NCBI GenBank assembly: GCA_963576565.1
Contig: OY755045.1
Location: 7,933,477 to 7,997,476, forward strand
Reading direction: 5' to 3'
Source: Aspidapion aeneum
Lineage: Eukaryota; Arthropoda; Insecta; Coleoptera; Brentidae
DNA: 64,000 bases
Part shown: positions 53,724-63,585 of the stretch, piece by piece
How the letters are laid out: every line of letters begins with the position of its first letter
Numbering within the stretch: the stretch's first letter is position 1
The notes under the pieces: model-generated
Told to the model about the DNA's origin: nothing
The model's input: the letters and a program-made list of their open reading frames with translations, nothing else
Databases searched by the model: none
Made by a program: the position numbers and the translations under genes

Positions 53724-54279
53724 ATTTTTACCTTCCTAGCCCGTACAGCAATTGCTAGAGAAGGTATTATTTTCTAGATAACGCCAAAAATGTGTCATTT
53801 GGGTGTATTTTGACCTACCCTAGCAATATCGTCGTTATGTGTGTCTGTCTGTGTGTGTGTATGTATATCTGTCCGTAACGCGATAACTCCTAAATCGCTT
53901 AACCGATTTACATGAAATTTTCAGGTAAAATGGCACTCGACATTGTAACGAGCTGATTAGATTTTAATCAAAATTCATCAATGTTAATAATATTTAAATT
54001 TTTTAACTGTCAATTAGCATTGATGAATTTCGACCAAAACTTAATCAGCTCATTACAGTGTCGAATACTATTTTACCTAAAAATTTCATAAAAATTAGTT
54101 TGGCCTTTTAGGAGCTATCGTGTTACGGACAGAGTTACACACACACACACACAGACTGGCATCACGACGATACTGCTAGGGTAGGTCAAAATACACCCAA
54201 ATAACACATTTTCGGCGTTATCTCAAAAGAAAACAATACCTTCTCTAGTCACTGCTGTGTGGGCTAGGAAAGTAAAAAT
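53724..54279. mobile_element. 556-bp MITE with TIRs of about 265 bp
   Basis: The left arm starts TATTTTTACCTTCCTAGCCC and the right arm ends GGGCTAGGAAAGTAAAAAT. Internal pairs include GGTGTATTTTGACCTACCCT, the GTGT-rich block with TCTGTCCGTAACGCGATA, and GAGCTGATTAGATTTTAATC. The arms nearly meet at the centre near 54000. A half copy lies at 58960-59127. Non-coding. Confidence 0.82.
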
Positions 54280-54544
54280 TAAGTGACTCATATTTTCTCC
54301 AATAGGTTCCCAATGTGTTATTCTTGTATTATATCAATATCACCAAAGATTGCCACTATCAAAAGATCGCGCCTATGTTTTGCATAGTTTAGCTCGGTGA
54401 CTTTATTTACTGCTAGTCGTACCAATTGGTAAAGGTCGTACCAATTAATAGAACCAAATTGGAATTACTATTCTACTAGCAGAAAAATACTAAATATGTT
54501 TTTGTTTGTTTTGACGAAACTGTGATATACTTGGTAAATTTACA

Positions 54545-55075
54545 CAGTACCTTCAACTTCGGTATTCGGTAAATTAAGCAACATATTAAAAAATATCGTC
54601 AGTACCTCAAAACGAAAGTGTTTAACCACTGTATCGTTCCTGTACTTACCTATGGATCCCAGACCTGGACACTTACAAAATCAAACATGGATAAGGTAAC
54701 AAAAGCCCAAAGATCAATGGAAGGCAAATGTTACACATAAAGCTAACAGATAGAAAAAGGAATGAATGGATAAGAAATAAAACAAAAGTAAGAGATGTCA
54801 GAGGAGAAGTAGCAAAATTAAAATGGAAATTCGCCGGTCATAATATCAGACAGAAAGACGATTGATGGAACAAGTGTATTGTAAACTGAGACCTTGAGAC
54901 AATAAAAGAAGTAGGGGAAGACCCCAAATGAGATGGGCGGACGATTTAAAGACATGCAGGAGCTAGATGGATGAACACAGCGACAGACAGAAAGAGAGAA
55001 GAGAAGAATGGAAGATACTGGAGGAGGCCTATGTCCAAAAATGGATCGAAGAAGCCTAGATAGATAGATAGATAG
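54545..55075 (+). mobile_element. RTE-like LINE (family C), 3' end with AGAT tail
   Basis: Plus-strand frames give FGKLSNILKN, VFNHCIVPVLTYGSQTWTLT, KSNMDKVTKAQRSM, RNEWIRNKTKVRDVRGEVAK, LKWKFAGHN and GRGRPQMRWADDLKTCRS, then EEWKILEEAYVQKWIEEA and a stop. The 3' end runs into (AGAT)n at 55046-55073. Several frameshifts. Same family as 33340-33765. 5'-truncated. Confidence 0.8.
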
Positions 55076-57011
55076 ACTTTTAACTTAGTTTGCATATCCG
55101 AGCAGATGTGCAATCCTTAGGCTTGAGGAACCCCCCCAAGTAACATTATTACCACTCAAGGTTTTATTAATTTGGTTCCAAGGTTATTTAGAGGGTGCTG
55201 TTATGGCTTTTAGAATCAATTTGGCTACAAAATGGTAATTTATATTGCCAATTACCTAAAGAGGTGTTATACAACCAAAAAGTGTTCTTCTGTTCCTTTT
55301 AGATACTTTTGGTTTTATTGATTTATGATTGGTCTTATGGTCTTATAAAACCCTTTTACCTAAAGTTTTTAAAAAGAAATAAATATAAACTTTGGTCTTT
55401 TAGTTTTTTTCATTACTTTAGGTCATAACAAAAGTGTTTTATAATAGAGCTAAAAGGTTACCTTATATCCTTTTGTTTTTGTAGTTACAAGTAGTTTAAT
55501 AGTAAATATGATTATATAGGCGCCCATATAGAACCTAGTTTCCTTAAGGTTTCTAAGAGTGGTAAATATAAACTTTAGACTTTTGGTTTTTGCCATTACT
55601 TTTAGGCATTTTAAACAGGTTTTTTCTGGAAGGCTTAAAGGTAAACTTAATTCTTTTGTATTTATGGTTACCCATAGCTGCATATTAAATATTATTTAAA
55701 TAGGCGGTCATATAAAACTTTGTTTCCTTAAGGGTTCTAACAAAAGTAAATAAATACTTTCGTATTTTAGTTTTTACTAGTACTAGTACAGATTGGTACC
55801 TACCTATTGCAAGATTGATTATTTATTATCCTGCTGGGTAGAGCACCCAAGCCTAGATAAGGCCTGTTTAAACGGCCAATATAAGAGGTTTCCCTCCAAC
55901 CTGCAGGCACAACGGATATCATTGCACTGGCCCTCCTGATTGTGAGCAAATTGCACGATAAAAAACATTTAAATTTAACACAACACTTTAAAAAACAAAT
56001 ACAAAAAATTTAAGTGAGGTTATGTTGACTATGTTTACCTTCTCTTTTTTATTGGTTTCAAAAATCCTTGTTGCGATAGAGTAACAAATAAAACCAAGTG
56101 ACCACTATAAAACGATAATGGCGTATATAGAATTATTTTAAAAATATTGTAAACAGAAAATATTTATCTAGTCGTTTTAGCAGTGTTTTTTAACAATAAT
56201 TTTACTTTAATTTTGATTTGTGTAAACCAAACAGACTTTTTTAATGGTGAATAGTGTAAATTATTTTTTTTTATTTTAAATATTTGTTATTTAGTTATCA
56301 AAAAACTATTAAAAAGCATTTGTGAGCTGGTGAGCTTGTTTTGAGAGCTTTTCAGATACGATTTTATCAGAAAAATAAGTCTGGCAGGCAATTTGATGAT
56401 CCACAAAACGACAAACTCCTCATATATAGGTATATTTTTATGTGATACAATAATTTTGGGACTCTGACATTTTTGGAAATTTTATGACCTAAATTATTTT
56501 ATATAGCCATTGTGAATCTAAAATATCGCTAAAGCTTTTATAGGAAAAATTATTTACTCTAAAGGTATTATGGTATTCAACAGAATTGCCAGGATACCAA
56601 ATTACCAAATCTAGTTTTATAACAGGATAGAGGACGTTTCTGAGTTGCTTTTAGAACCTGGCATAATAGCTTTAGGCTCTAAAAGGTTCTATACTGGTGG
56701 AACCGCTAGAGGGCGAAGCTAGCGTTTACTTCTTATGGTTTTATAGTGAGTTTAATACATATGTTGCCACCACCAATTGGGGAGTCCCATTTAGGAGGTT
56801 TAAGGGGTATATAAGCGTAATGTGAACGTGTTAGCGACCAAACATTGAAACTAATTGTTTTAAGGAAAGGCGCTGGCAACCTTTTAGCTTCTGCTATAAA
56901 TCAAGAAATGTTACTTGGGCCGGCCCCAAGGCCCCTTCGCCCTGGGTGGACCCATAAAATGGATCCTAGCAAAAATATGCTTCCTTTCCACAAACAAAAA
57001 ATAAATTGGTA
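55076..57011. other. Non-coding stretch with a diverged 183-bp tandem repeat
   Basis: Between about 55320 and 55790 the words AAATATAAACTTTRGWCTTTTRG and TTCCTTAAGG recur about every 183 bases (55378, 55563, 55747), giving roughly 2.5 units. The remainder holds no gene I can support. Confidence 0.5.
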
Positions 57012-57440
57012 CATCGAATATCGCTTATAACGATATCGGATATTATGATATATGGGTTATAGCGACGACATATTAAGGTCTCGACCGAGACTTATATACA
57101 GGGTGTCCCATAACTTAGGGGTCATAGTGCAGCAGGTGATAGGGGAGGTTGTTTCCGAGAAAATTTTTTATATAACATGGGGGCCAACAGACATCTGTTT
57201 TTAAGTTAGTAAAGTTAGAGGAGTGGGATAAACAGTGGTTTTAGAAAAAAAAAGAAAATCTGTCACAGCCAGCTGAATATTCAGCTAATTGTGATTCAGA
57301 AATATGGTACTCTTTTTTTTTGATAAAATTACAAGTTGAGAAGATACAGGCTGTCAAAATAACCTCCAAAAATGTATTAAAAAAAATATTTAAAAAAAAA
57401 TTTTTTTTGCTTACTTATTCTTTTAAAAAATTTCAATAAT

Positions 57441-58098
57441 AGGGACCTATTGCAATAAAGCCAGGCACAGCCGCGTAGCGTGGGGGGGGCGCGGGGGGTT
57501 CGTCGCCCCCCCCGCCCCGAGGGTAGTGGCGCCCCATAGGTGGGAGAGGCGCCCTTGTGCCGTATCGGCCGCCCCCTCATACATGATGACCTTTTTTTTG
57601 TTGTTTTTTTTTTTAGTTGCAAGATTTCGTCAGAGGCGCCCTTGTGACTTATCGGCCGCCCGCTGACATATGATGACCTTTTTTTTTTTTTGTTTTTGGA
57701 GACGGCGCGGTTCAAATTTCTACGGCGCGGTTCTTTTGGTCGCAAGATTTGTGAGAGGCGCCTTTTTGACCTTTTGGTTTTTTTTTGCCGTAAGATTTTT
57801 CATCAGTTTTCAGAGGCGCCTTTTTTAGCTGTTGCCCCCCCCGCCCTTTCGGGCACGCTACGCCGCTGGCCAGGCACAAATTGTGCCGGGCACTATATTA
57901 GCAGTTTCGCATTAAAAACTGACAGTTAATCTTTCAAAATTGACATACCACCATTCCTTTAATAGTGGCGTCACTCTTAATTCCGGCTCTTATAATACAC
58001 GATGGCCTAATTTTGAAAGAAGACAGCTGTTCCCATAATGGGAAAGTGTCAATATAGTGCCGGCACAATTTGTGCCTGGCATTATTGGAATAGGTCTT
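57441..58098. mobile_element. Third-level palindromic MITE (AGGGACCTATT termini)
   Basis: The left end AGGGACCTATTGCAATAAAG plus the hairpin word GGCACAAATTGTGCC is mirrored at 58050-58098 (GGCACAATTTGTGCC, then ATTATTGGAATAGGTC). Flanks TTCAATAAT and TTCAATATT suggest an 8-9 bp target duplication. The left TIR is itself broken by the hAT at 57468. A solo fragment of this TIR is found at 60953-60978. Confidence 0.7.
57468..57868. mobile_element. Fourth-level hAT MITE (TIR CAGCCGCGTAGCGTG)
   Basis: Ends CAGCCGCGTAGCGTGGGGGG and the reverse complement CAGCGGCGTAGCGTGCCCGA, with a perfect 8-bp duplication GCCAGGCA (57460-57467 and 57869-57876). The interior is a series of GAGGCGCC-containing segments (near 57547, 57634, 57754, 57813) separated by long T runs. 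A minus-strand open frame across it is Arg/Pro-rich and repetitive, not a real gene. Confidence 0.88.
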
Positions 58099-58564
58099 CA
58101 ATATTTTATTACTATGTCTTGCTAGAGAGACTTGTTTTTATTAAAAAATATAAAAATACAACAAAAACACGTTTAATATGACATATAGTTTTTTCTAAAA
58201 AAAATTGACCGATAAATTTTTTTTTTAATATTTTTATTTCAATTTATTGCTCTTGTTCTTATACACGATTTTACACAATTTCATATTTTTGCTGCGTTTT
58301 TTTAAAAAGTTATTATTAAAAAAGTTGAAAAAATTGCCAACTTTGATGCACTGTATCTCGACAAAGAAAATGTTTTGACTCATGCATTATAGGAACTTTT
58401 TTATCAGACATGACCTCCTCTATCACCTGTTGGCCTATGGCCCCGAAGTTATGGGACGCCCTGAATAACCCATTTTGTTACCTTTTTTCTCTCTAACGAC
58501 GCTCGGTTATAACGACCGAAATTAAGCGGTCCGTTCAATGTCGTTATAACCGATATTCATTGTA

Positions 58565-58959
58565 TAAGAAAATACCTCAGTCGTTTTTTTGGAACTAACC
58601 TTATTTTCGGACGGTAGGATTAAAATTAGAAACTTTTCTCTTTATTCTTAGAAAGCTGCACAAAAAATCAAACTTATGGCCCTGTCAAAATCACAAATCT
58701 CTTTTTTCTCACCGGCCACATTGATGCCCGAAAAAACCAGCGCCTTCTTTGTTTCACTTAATTTCGATTGACAGCATTGAAGCGTCCAAATGTCTACACT
58801 AATTATTGCGTCTTTTGTACGACTTATTAAAAGGAACCTATCTACGTTCATTTCACTATATAATGTGTAGCTACATTTCAAAGAATAGCTTGACTTTGAT
58901 AGGCGAGCATAATGGATCATTTAGTTCGATTTGATCTGAAGAGAGACGAGGACAAACGA
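58565..58959. other. Non-coding, nothing recognised
   Basis: A 90-codon minus-strand open frame at 58648-58920 shows no known motif. I do not support a gene. Confidence 0.4.
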
Positions 58960-59127
58960 ACTGAAGAAAATTTGTGTGTGTTGTATATCTGTCCATAACA
59001 CAATAGCTCCTAAACCGCTCAACCAATTTTCACGAAATGTTCACGTAAAATAGTCTATAATACTATCACGAGCTGATTAGATTTTGGTCAAAATACATTA
59101 TTTCTAATGATAGTTTCTTGACAGTTT
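58960..59127 (+). repeat. Half copy of the long-TIR MITE at 53724
   Basis: The segment with GTATATCTGTCCATAACACA, CTCAACCAATTTTCACGAAA and GAGCTGATTAGATTTTGGTC matches the inner left arm of 53724-54279. The other arm is absent. Confidence 0.65.
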
Positions 59128-59294
59128 AAAAAATCAAACCAGAACAATGAACAGAACACTACAAGGGACTGCTGCATGAAACGGGACCCGAATATCTGTC
59201 AGCCTCTCCGAGGAGAGACATAGAAATACATGGAGAAGAGGAAGTAATCATCAAAAAAGAAATGATAAAGAATAGTATTAAAAAGCTTAAATAT

Positions 59295-59713
59295 TGTCAT
59301 GTAGGTAATTTGGGCATGCTATCCGGAACTTGGGTTGACCTGATGTAAAAGTATTAGGACGTCAACCTAGGAAGTATGTGGTGCAAACGATTTATGTTTA
59401 AGATTAAAACACGTTTGTAATCACATGCTTCTATAAAACCAATCAAGAACGGATAGTCGGGGTTCAGTTCAGTGAGTACGCTAAGTAACTAAGTTTTTAA
59501 TAGTTAAGTATAGAAGCAGTAAAGAGATGCTGATCGAGAGCTGAACCCGACCTACACATAAATAATATTTGTATCAGAAAACTGGGCCAGACAGTAGTGA
59601 TTAGTGAGTAAGTATCTTTGTACTTAGTATTAATAAACCCTTAAACCATCTCACGATCCTCTTTATTTGTACGCAACAAGTACACAAATAGTCACGACAA
59701 CCCCCTCGTGACA
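59295..59713 (+). mobile_element. Solo LTR (419 bp)
   Basis: Starts TGTCATGTAGG and ends CCCTCGTGACA, giving the canonical TG...CA with short inverted ends (TGTCA/TGACA). It holds a TATA box, TCAGT initiator and AATAAA signal in the right order for U3-R-U5. The 4-bp ATAT duplication and absence of internal genes identify a solo LTR left by recombination. A 4-5 bp duplication fits Ty3/Gypsy-like or BEL-like elements, and the family cannot be decided from the LTR alone. Confidence 0.82.
59432..59473 (+). promoter_or_regulatory. LTR core promoter: TATAAAA and TCAGT initiators
   Basis: TATAAAA at 59432-59438 is followed by TCAGT at 59464-59468 and again at 59469-59473, 26-31 bases beyond the TATA box. 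That is the usual arthropod TATA-initiator spacing. AATAAA at 59632-59637 would be the polyadenylation signal of the same LTR. Confidence 0.65.
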
Positions 59714-60482
59714 ATATGGAAAAGCTAGCGGACGTGGGGGAATATACGGTAAAATGCTCAAATATGGATCAGAGAAACTACTAGAAAATCTCACATATAT
59801 TATCAATCAAGGCATAAACGAACATCCAGTACCTGATGATTGGAAAATTGCATTTATATCCGAAATATATAAAAAAGAAAACAAGCTGGATTGCAACAAT
59901 TACAGAGGAATTTCAGTAACCAGTAGATTGTACGGTGGGATTCTTAGAGATCAAATAGAGAATGATTTTCATGAACAAGAAGATTAAGAGCAAAGTGGGT
60001 TTCCTGCAGGCAGATCTTGTTGTGATAATACTTTTTGTCTAAACAAGTAATTGAGAAAAGTGGTGCCAGAAATATAGAGACTCATGTTACCTTTGTGGAC
60101 CTACAAAAAGCATATGATACCGTTCCAGTAGAGAAAAAAGAGCAAACTAATATCAATCATACATAAAAGCATGGAGTATTTGATGAGAAAGTTAATGAAA
60201 TAATACCAAAAGTGGGGATTAGCAGTGAACGTGGACAAGACACAGTACTTATGTATTGGAAACGAATCAAGTGAGTTAGAACTAGACAATCGAGAAACAA
60301 CATCTCCATACAATGAGTATGTATACTTGGGTGTCACATTTGATAAGACAGGAACAGACTGGTAAAGGACTAGAAAAAGAATAGTAAAAGCAGAAAAGGT
60401 TATTGAATGTCTTAACAGTATTTTGTTGAGCATAGAGCTAAAAAAGAATGTAGAATTTAACATATATGAAACAATGGTGAAA

Positions 60483-60952
60483 TGAGCTAGGAATGTATCA
60501 GATTATCCATTATCCATCATGGATCCATTTATTTTAAACAGCAAGTCTCTTCGTCGACCCTTAGCCCCCATTCCTGGGTTATTTTAAATATGGTTATGTT
60601 ACATAAGATCTAATGGAATAAAAAAATAATTTCAATTTTTCACCGATATCTCCGCTATTACCAAACCTTATTTGATTGATAGTCGAAATTCAGACGGACC
60701 ATATCATTCGGAGAGAATAGAGGTCAATCTCTGACATGTACAAGAAAAAAAATTAATAAGATTATGATAAAAACCGCGTCGAATTTTGATCTATACTAAT
60801 TTAATAAACGAATTGGTATTAGTCCATAATGGGTTCTTTATTGTGGACATTTATCATGGTCATGTGAGGATAAATGATCAATGGCTTATAGGTGGTCCTT
60901 CTGATGACGTAACATTATTTTGAAAGTTATTTAAATAAAAATCAGACATATT
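60483..60952. other. Non-coding, nothing recognised
   Basis: No supported gene or repeat between two LINE copies. Confidence 0.4.
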
Positions 60953-60978
60953 AGGGACTTATTTCAATAAAGCCAGGC
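60953..60978. repeat. Solo TIR fragment of the 57441 MITE family
   Basis: AGGGACTTATTTCAATAAAG followed by CCAGGC matches the left terminus of the third-level element at 57441-57466. The rest of that element is absent, and a LINE copy begins within a few bases. Confidence 0.65.
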
Positions 60979-60980
60979 TG

Positions 60981-62860
60981 TAATAGTGCAAAGAGGCTCA
61001 GAAATCCACAGGGAAACCAGAAAACAGCAAAGAAATTTGATACGCAAGGAAAAAAATGAAATATTCGAGCGCAAATGCCACGATATAAATACACACGTAG
61101 GAATTAGGCAGAGTTATGAAGTATGGAAATTCATTTTTACGGTAAAAACCCAACAAAAGAAAAAGTAAACATTCAGATCACCAAACCAGAACAATGGATA
61201 GAACACTACAAGGGACTATTGCAGGAAACGAGATCCGAATATCTGTCAGCCTCTCCGAGGAGAGACATAGAAGTACATGGAGAGGGAGTAATTATGGAAA
61301 AAGAAATGATAATAGTAGATAGATAAATAGAATTCGGAAAAGATAGCGGAACTAGGATCAGAGAAACTACTAGAAAATCTCACATATATAATCAATACAT
61401 AAACGGACATCCAGTACCTGATGATTGAAAAATTGCATTCATATTCTCAATACATAAAAAAGGAAATAAGCTGGATTGCAATAATTACAGAGGAATTTCG
61501 GTAACCAGTACTGTAAGTAGATTGTACGGTAGGGTTCTTAGAGATCTAATATAGAATGATTTTCATGAACAAGAAGGAGAAGAGTAAAGTGGGTTTCGTG
61601 CAGGCACATCATGTAGTGATAATGTTTTTAGTCTTAAACAAGTAATTAAGAAAAGGAATGCCAGAAATATGGAGACTCGTGTTGCCTTTGTGGACCTACA
61701 AAAAGCATATGATACAGTTCCAGTAGAAAAATTATGGACAGTGTTAAAGCAAACCAATATCAATCATACATACATAAAAGCGATAAAAGAACTATACAAA
61801 GGGTCAAAACCTAAAATTAAAATTGGAAATCGACTTTCAAAAGAATTCCTGGTAACGAAAGACTTAAAACAGGAATGTTGTATCTCTCCAACTCTTTTTA
61901 AAATATATATCGCAGTGGCTCGAAAAAACTTGAAACGCAAAGTACACGGCATGGAAATACAACTTAACGACCGATTTACCACATACACACTACAGTTTCC
62001 TGACGACTAAGTAATTGTAGCTAATGATAAAGAAGACGGAGTATATGATGAGAAAGTTAACGGAAGAATACCAAAAGTGAGGGTTAACAGTGGAAGTGGA
62101 CAAAACACAGTACTTATGTATTGGAAACGAATCAAGTGAGTTAGAACTAGACAATGGACAACTTAAATATATCCATGCAATGAGTATGTATACTTGGGTG
62201 TCACATTTGATAAGACAGACTGTAAAGAACTGGAAAAAAAATAGTAAAAGCAAAAAAGTTATTGGATATCGTAACAGTATTTTATAGAGCAGAGAGATAA
62301 AAAGAATGTAAAATTTAACATATATGAAACAATGGTGAAAAACACGCTGTTGTATGGAATAGAGACTTGTCGCATAACAGAAAAATACAAAATAAAAATG
62401 GAAAGTGTCGAAATGGATGCAATAAGAAAATCAATGGGAATATCCAGAACAGAACACATAAGAAATGAGATCATAAAAGAAAGAATGGGAATCAAGGGAA
62501 GCATAACGGATGACATCACTAAAAGGCAACTGATATGGTACGGCCATGTACAACGGATGAACGACGAAAGATTACCAAAGCAGGTCCTAAATGAGATCAT
62601 AAAAGAAAGAATGGGAATCGAGGGAAGCATAACGGATGACATCACTAAAAGGCAACTAATATGGTACGGCCATGTGCAACGGATGAACGACGAAAGATTA
62701 CCAAAGCAGGTCCTAGAATGGCAACCAATAGGGCGCAGAAAAAGAAAGCGTCCTACAGTAGAATGGCAACAGTCAATACAAAGATCAATGAGTCAAAAAA
62801 ATCTGACAGAAGATGATTGTCAGGATCGAAGGAGGTGGAGAATAGGCGTCGGACAACGTA
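60981..62860 (+). mobile_element. RTE-like LINE (family B), longest copy, pseudogenic
   Basis: Encodes the pre-RT linker (RGSEIHRETRKQQRNLIRKE, ATGCCACGATATAAA region), then EQWIEHYKGLLQETRSEYLS, RT blocks NYRGISVTSTVSRLYGRVL, VAFVDLQKAYDTVPVEKLWT (intact first Asp), KQECCISPTLFKIY and LQFPDD (the FADD box changed to FPDD). Next come YLCIGNESSELELDNGQ, LLYGIETCRITEKYKIKMES, VEMDAIRKSMGISRTEHIRN and a duplicated LIWYGHVQRMNDERLPKQVL segment. The C-terminus is RKRPTVEWQQSIQRSM followed by RRRWRIGVGQR. Several frameshifts. It lacks the AAAACGTTC 3' end and TAG tail, so it is 3'-truncated at 62860. Confidence 0.85.
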
Positions 62861-62895
62861 GTTCGTTAAAATTTATTAATAGCCTGATATTTTAA
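62332..62895 (+). pseudogene. LINE ORF2 C-terminal frame with 42-residue tandem duplication
   Basis: The open 187-residue frame is the C-terminal domain of the family B LINE. Residues from NEIIKERMGIKGSITDDITK to LPKQVL (42 residues, 126 bp, 62464-62589) are repeated immediately downstream (62590-62715) with Lys-to-Glu and a few silent changes. The duplication keeps the frame. The two other family B copies that reach this region (7.3 and 9.7 kb) have one unit. The final residues after VGQR come from flanking DNA. Confidence 0.8.
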
Positions 62896-63585
62896 GATTA
62901 AAAAAATAAAAAAGCCCCAAAATAAAGTACACATTTTTCTGAATTAGCGCAATTTTACCAAGCTATTCTTATTTTTTTCACACATCACAATAGTTAAGGG
63001 TAGTACATACAAAATAACCTATTTTTACTATTAAGACCCTGTTTGTAGATAAGTGAACTCCATATTGGGTAAACTGGCTATTTTTATAATCAAAAATCGT
63101 GTCAAAATATTAAACAATTAACGTGGCAAAGTACCATGGGAAAATATCGATTCCTATCGATCGATCCAGCGATAGAGTCTATGTCCATAAAGGCAAATAA
63201 GGTGTAAGAAAAGTAGCAGTTGTGTGACCAACGAATAACAATAGATCAACGATTGGTATCTTTGGAATCAGCTCATTCACATTCAAGTCATATCTGAAGA
63301 TATTTCGTTAGATAACATAACACATCTTAAAGATTAACATAAGATGTCTTGTTTAAATCTTTTTGATGTCCGGACCTATTACGAACCTTTATAAGATAAA
63401 AATATAATGTAGATGAAATATACAGGCACAGTTTCCAGATATTTTAAAGATAAGGGATTTTGCAAATAAAGCCATGCAATTGCTCAGATTAGCACCAGTT
63501 TCAGACTCATATGGACCCGTAGAGAAACCTCAAAAAACCCACAGAATTTTAAACAGTCTATTAACCTACTAAGTATATGTCTATT
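62861..63585. other. Non-coding, nothing recognised
   Basis: AT-rich. A cluster of ATCGATTCCTATCGATCGAT (63147-63166) is noted. No gene or repeat structure supported. Confidence 0.4.

Larger units (their letters stand above)
57099..58463. mobile_element. Second-level element with TIR CAGGGTGTCCCATAACTT
   Basis: TIRs of about 50 bp: CAGGGTGTCCCATAACTTAG...GCAGGTGATAGGGGAGGT at the left and the reverse complement CAGGGCGTCCCATAACTTCG...ACAGGTGATAGAGGAGGT at the right. The CAGGGTGTCCC terminus is mariner-like. Flanks are TATA and AATA, so the target duplication is unclear. The core is AT-rich and non-coding and contains two further elements. Confidence 0.75.
57012..58562. mobile_element. pogo-like element, outermost of a four-level nest
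   Basis: Termini CATCGAATATCGCTTATAAC and the reverse complement CAATGAATATCGGTTATAAC lie directly inside TA dinucleotides (57010-57011 and 58563-58564). Only about 87 bp remain at the left and 99 bp at the right of the next insertion (57099-58463). No transposase. Tc1/pogo-type by TA target and TIR style. Confidence 0.75.
59291..59717. repeat. 4-bp target duplication ATAT of the solo LTR
   Basis: ATAT at 59291-59294 and 59714-59717 brackets the LTR. Removing the insertion restores the LINE frame seen in other copies (AAGCTTAAAT.TGGAAAAGC). Confidence 0.7.
59131..60482 (+). mobile_element. RTE-like LINE (family B), split by a solo LTR
   Basis: Starts at the AATCAAACCAGAACAATG block (matches 9822 and 61174), runs to KSIKKLKY, is broken at 59295 by an LTR, and resumes GKASGRGGIYG at 59718. 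Then come LKYGSEKLLENLTYIINQGI, NYRGISVTSRLYGGILRDQI, a YDTVPVE first-Asp region, a deletion removing the FADD segment, and YQKWGLAVNVDKTQYLCIGN. It stops abruptly at 60482 without the WYGHVQRM end or tail, so the 3' part has been deleted. Pseudogenic throughout. Confidence 0.8.

Noticed and set aside
57377..57745. 122-codon minus-strand frame, Arg/Lys-rich
   Set aside because: It reads through the GC-rich repetitive interior of a hAT MITE. Composition reflects G/C runs, not a protein.
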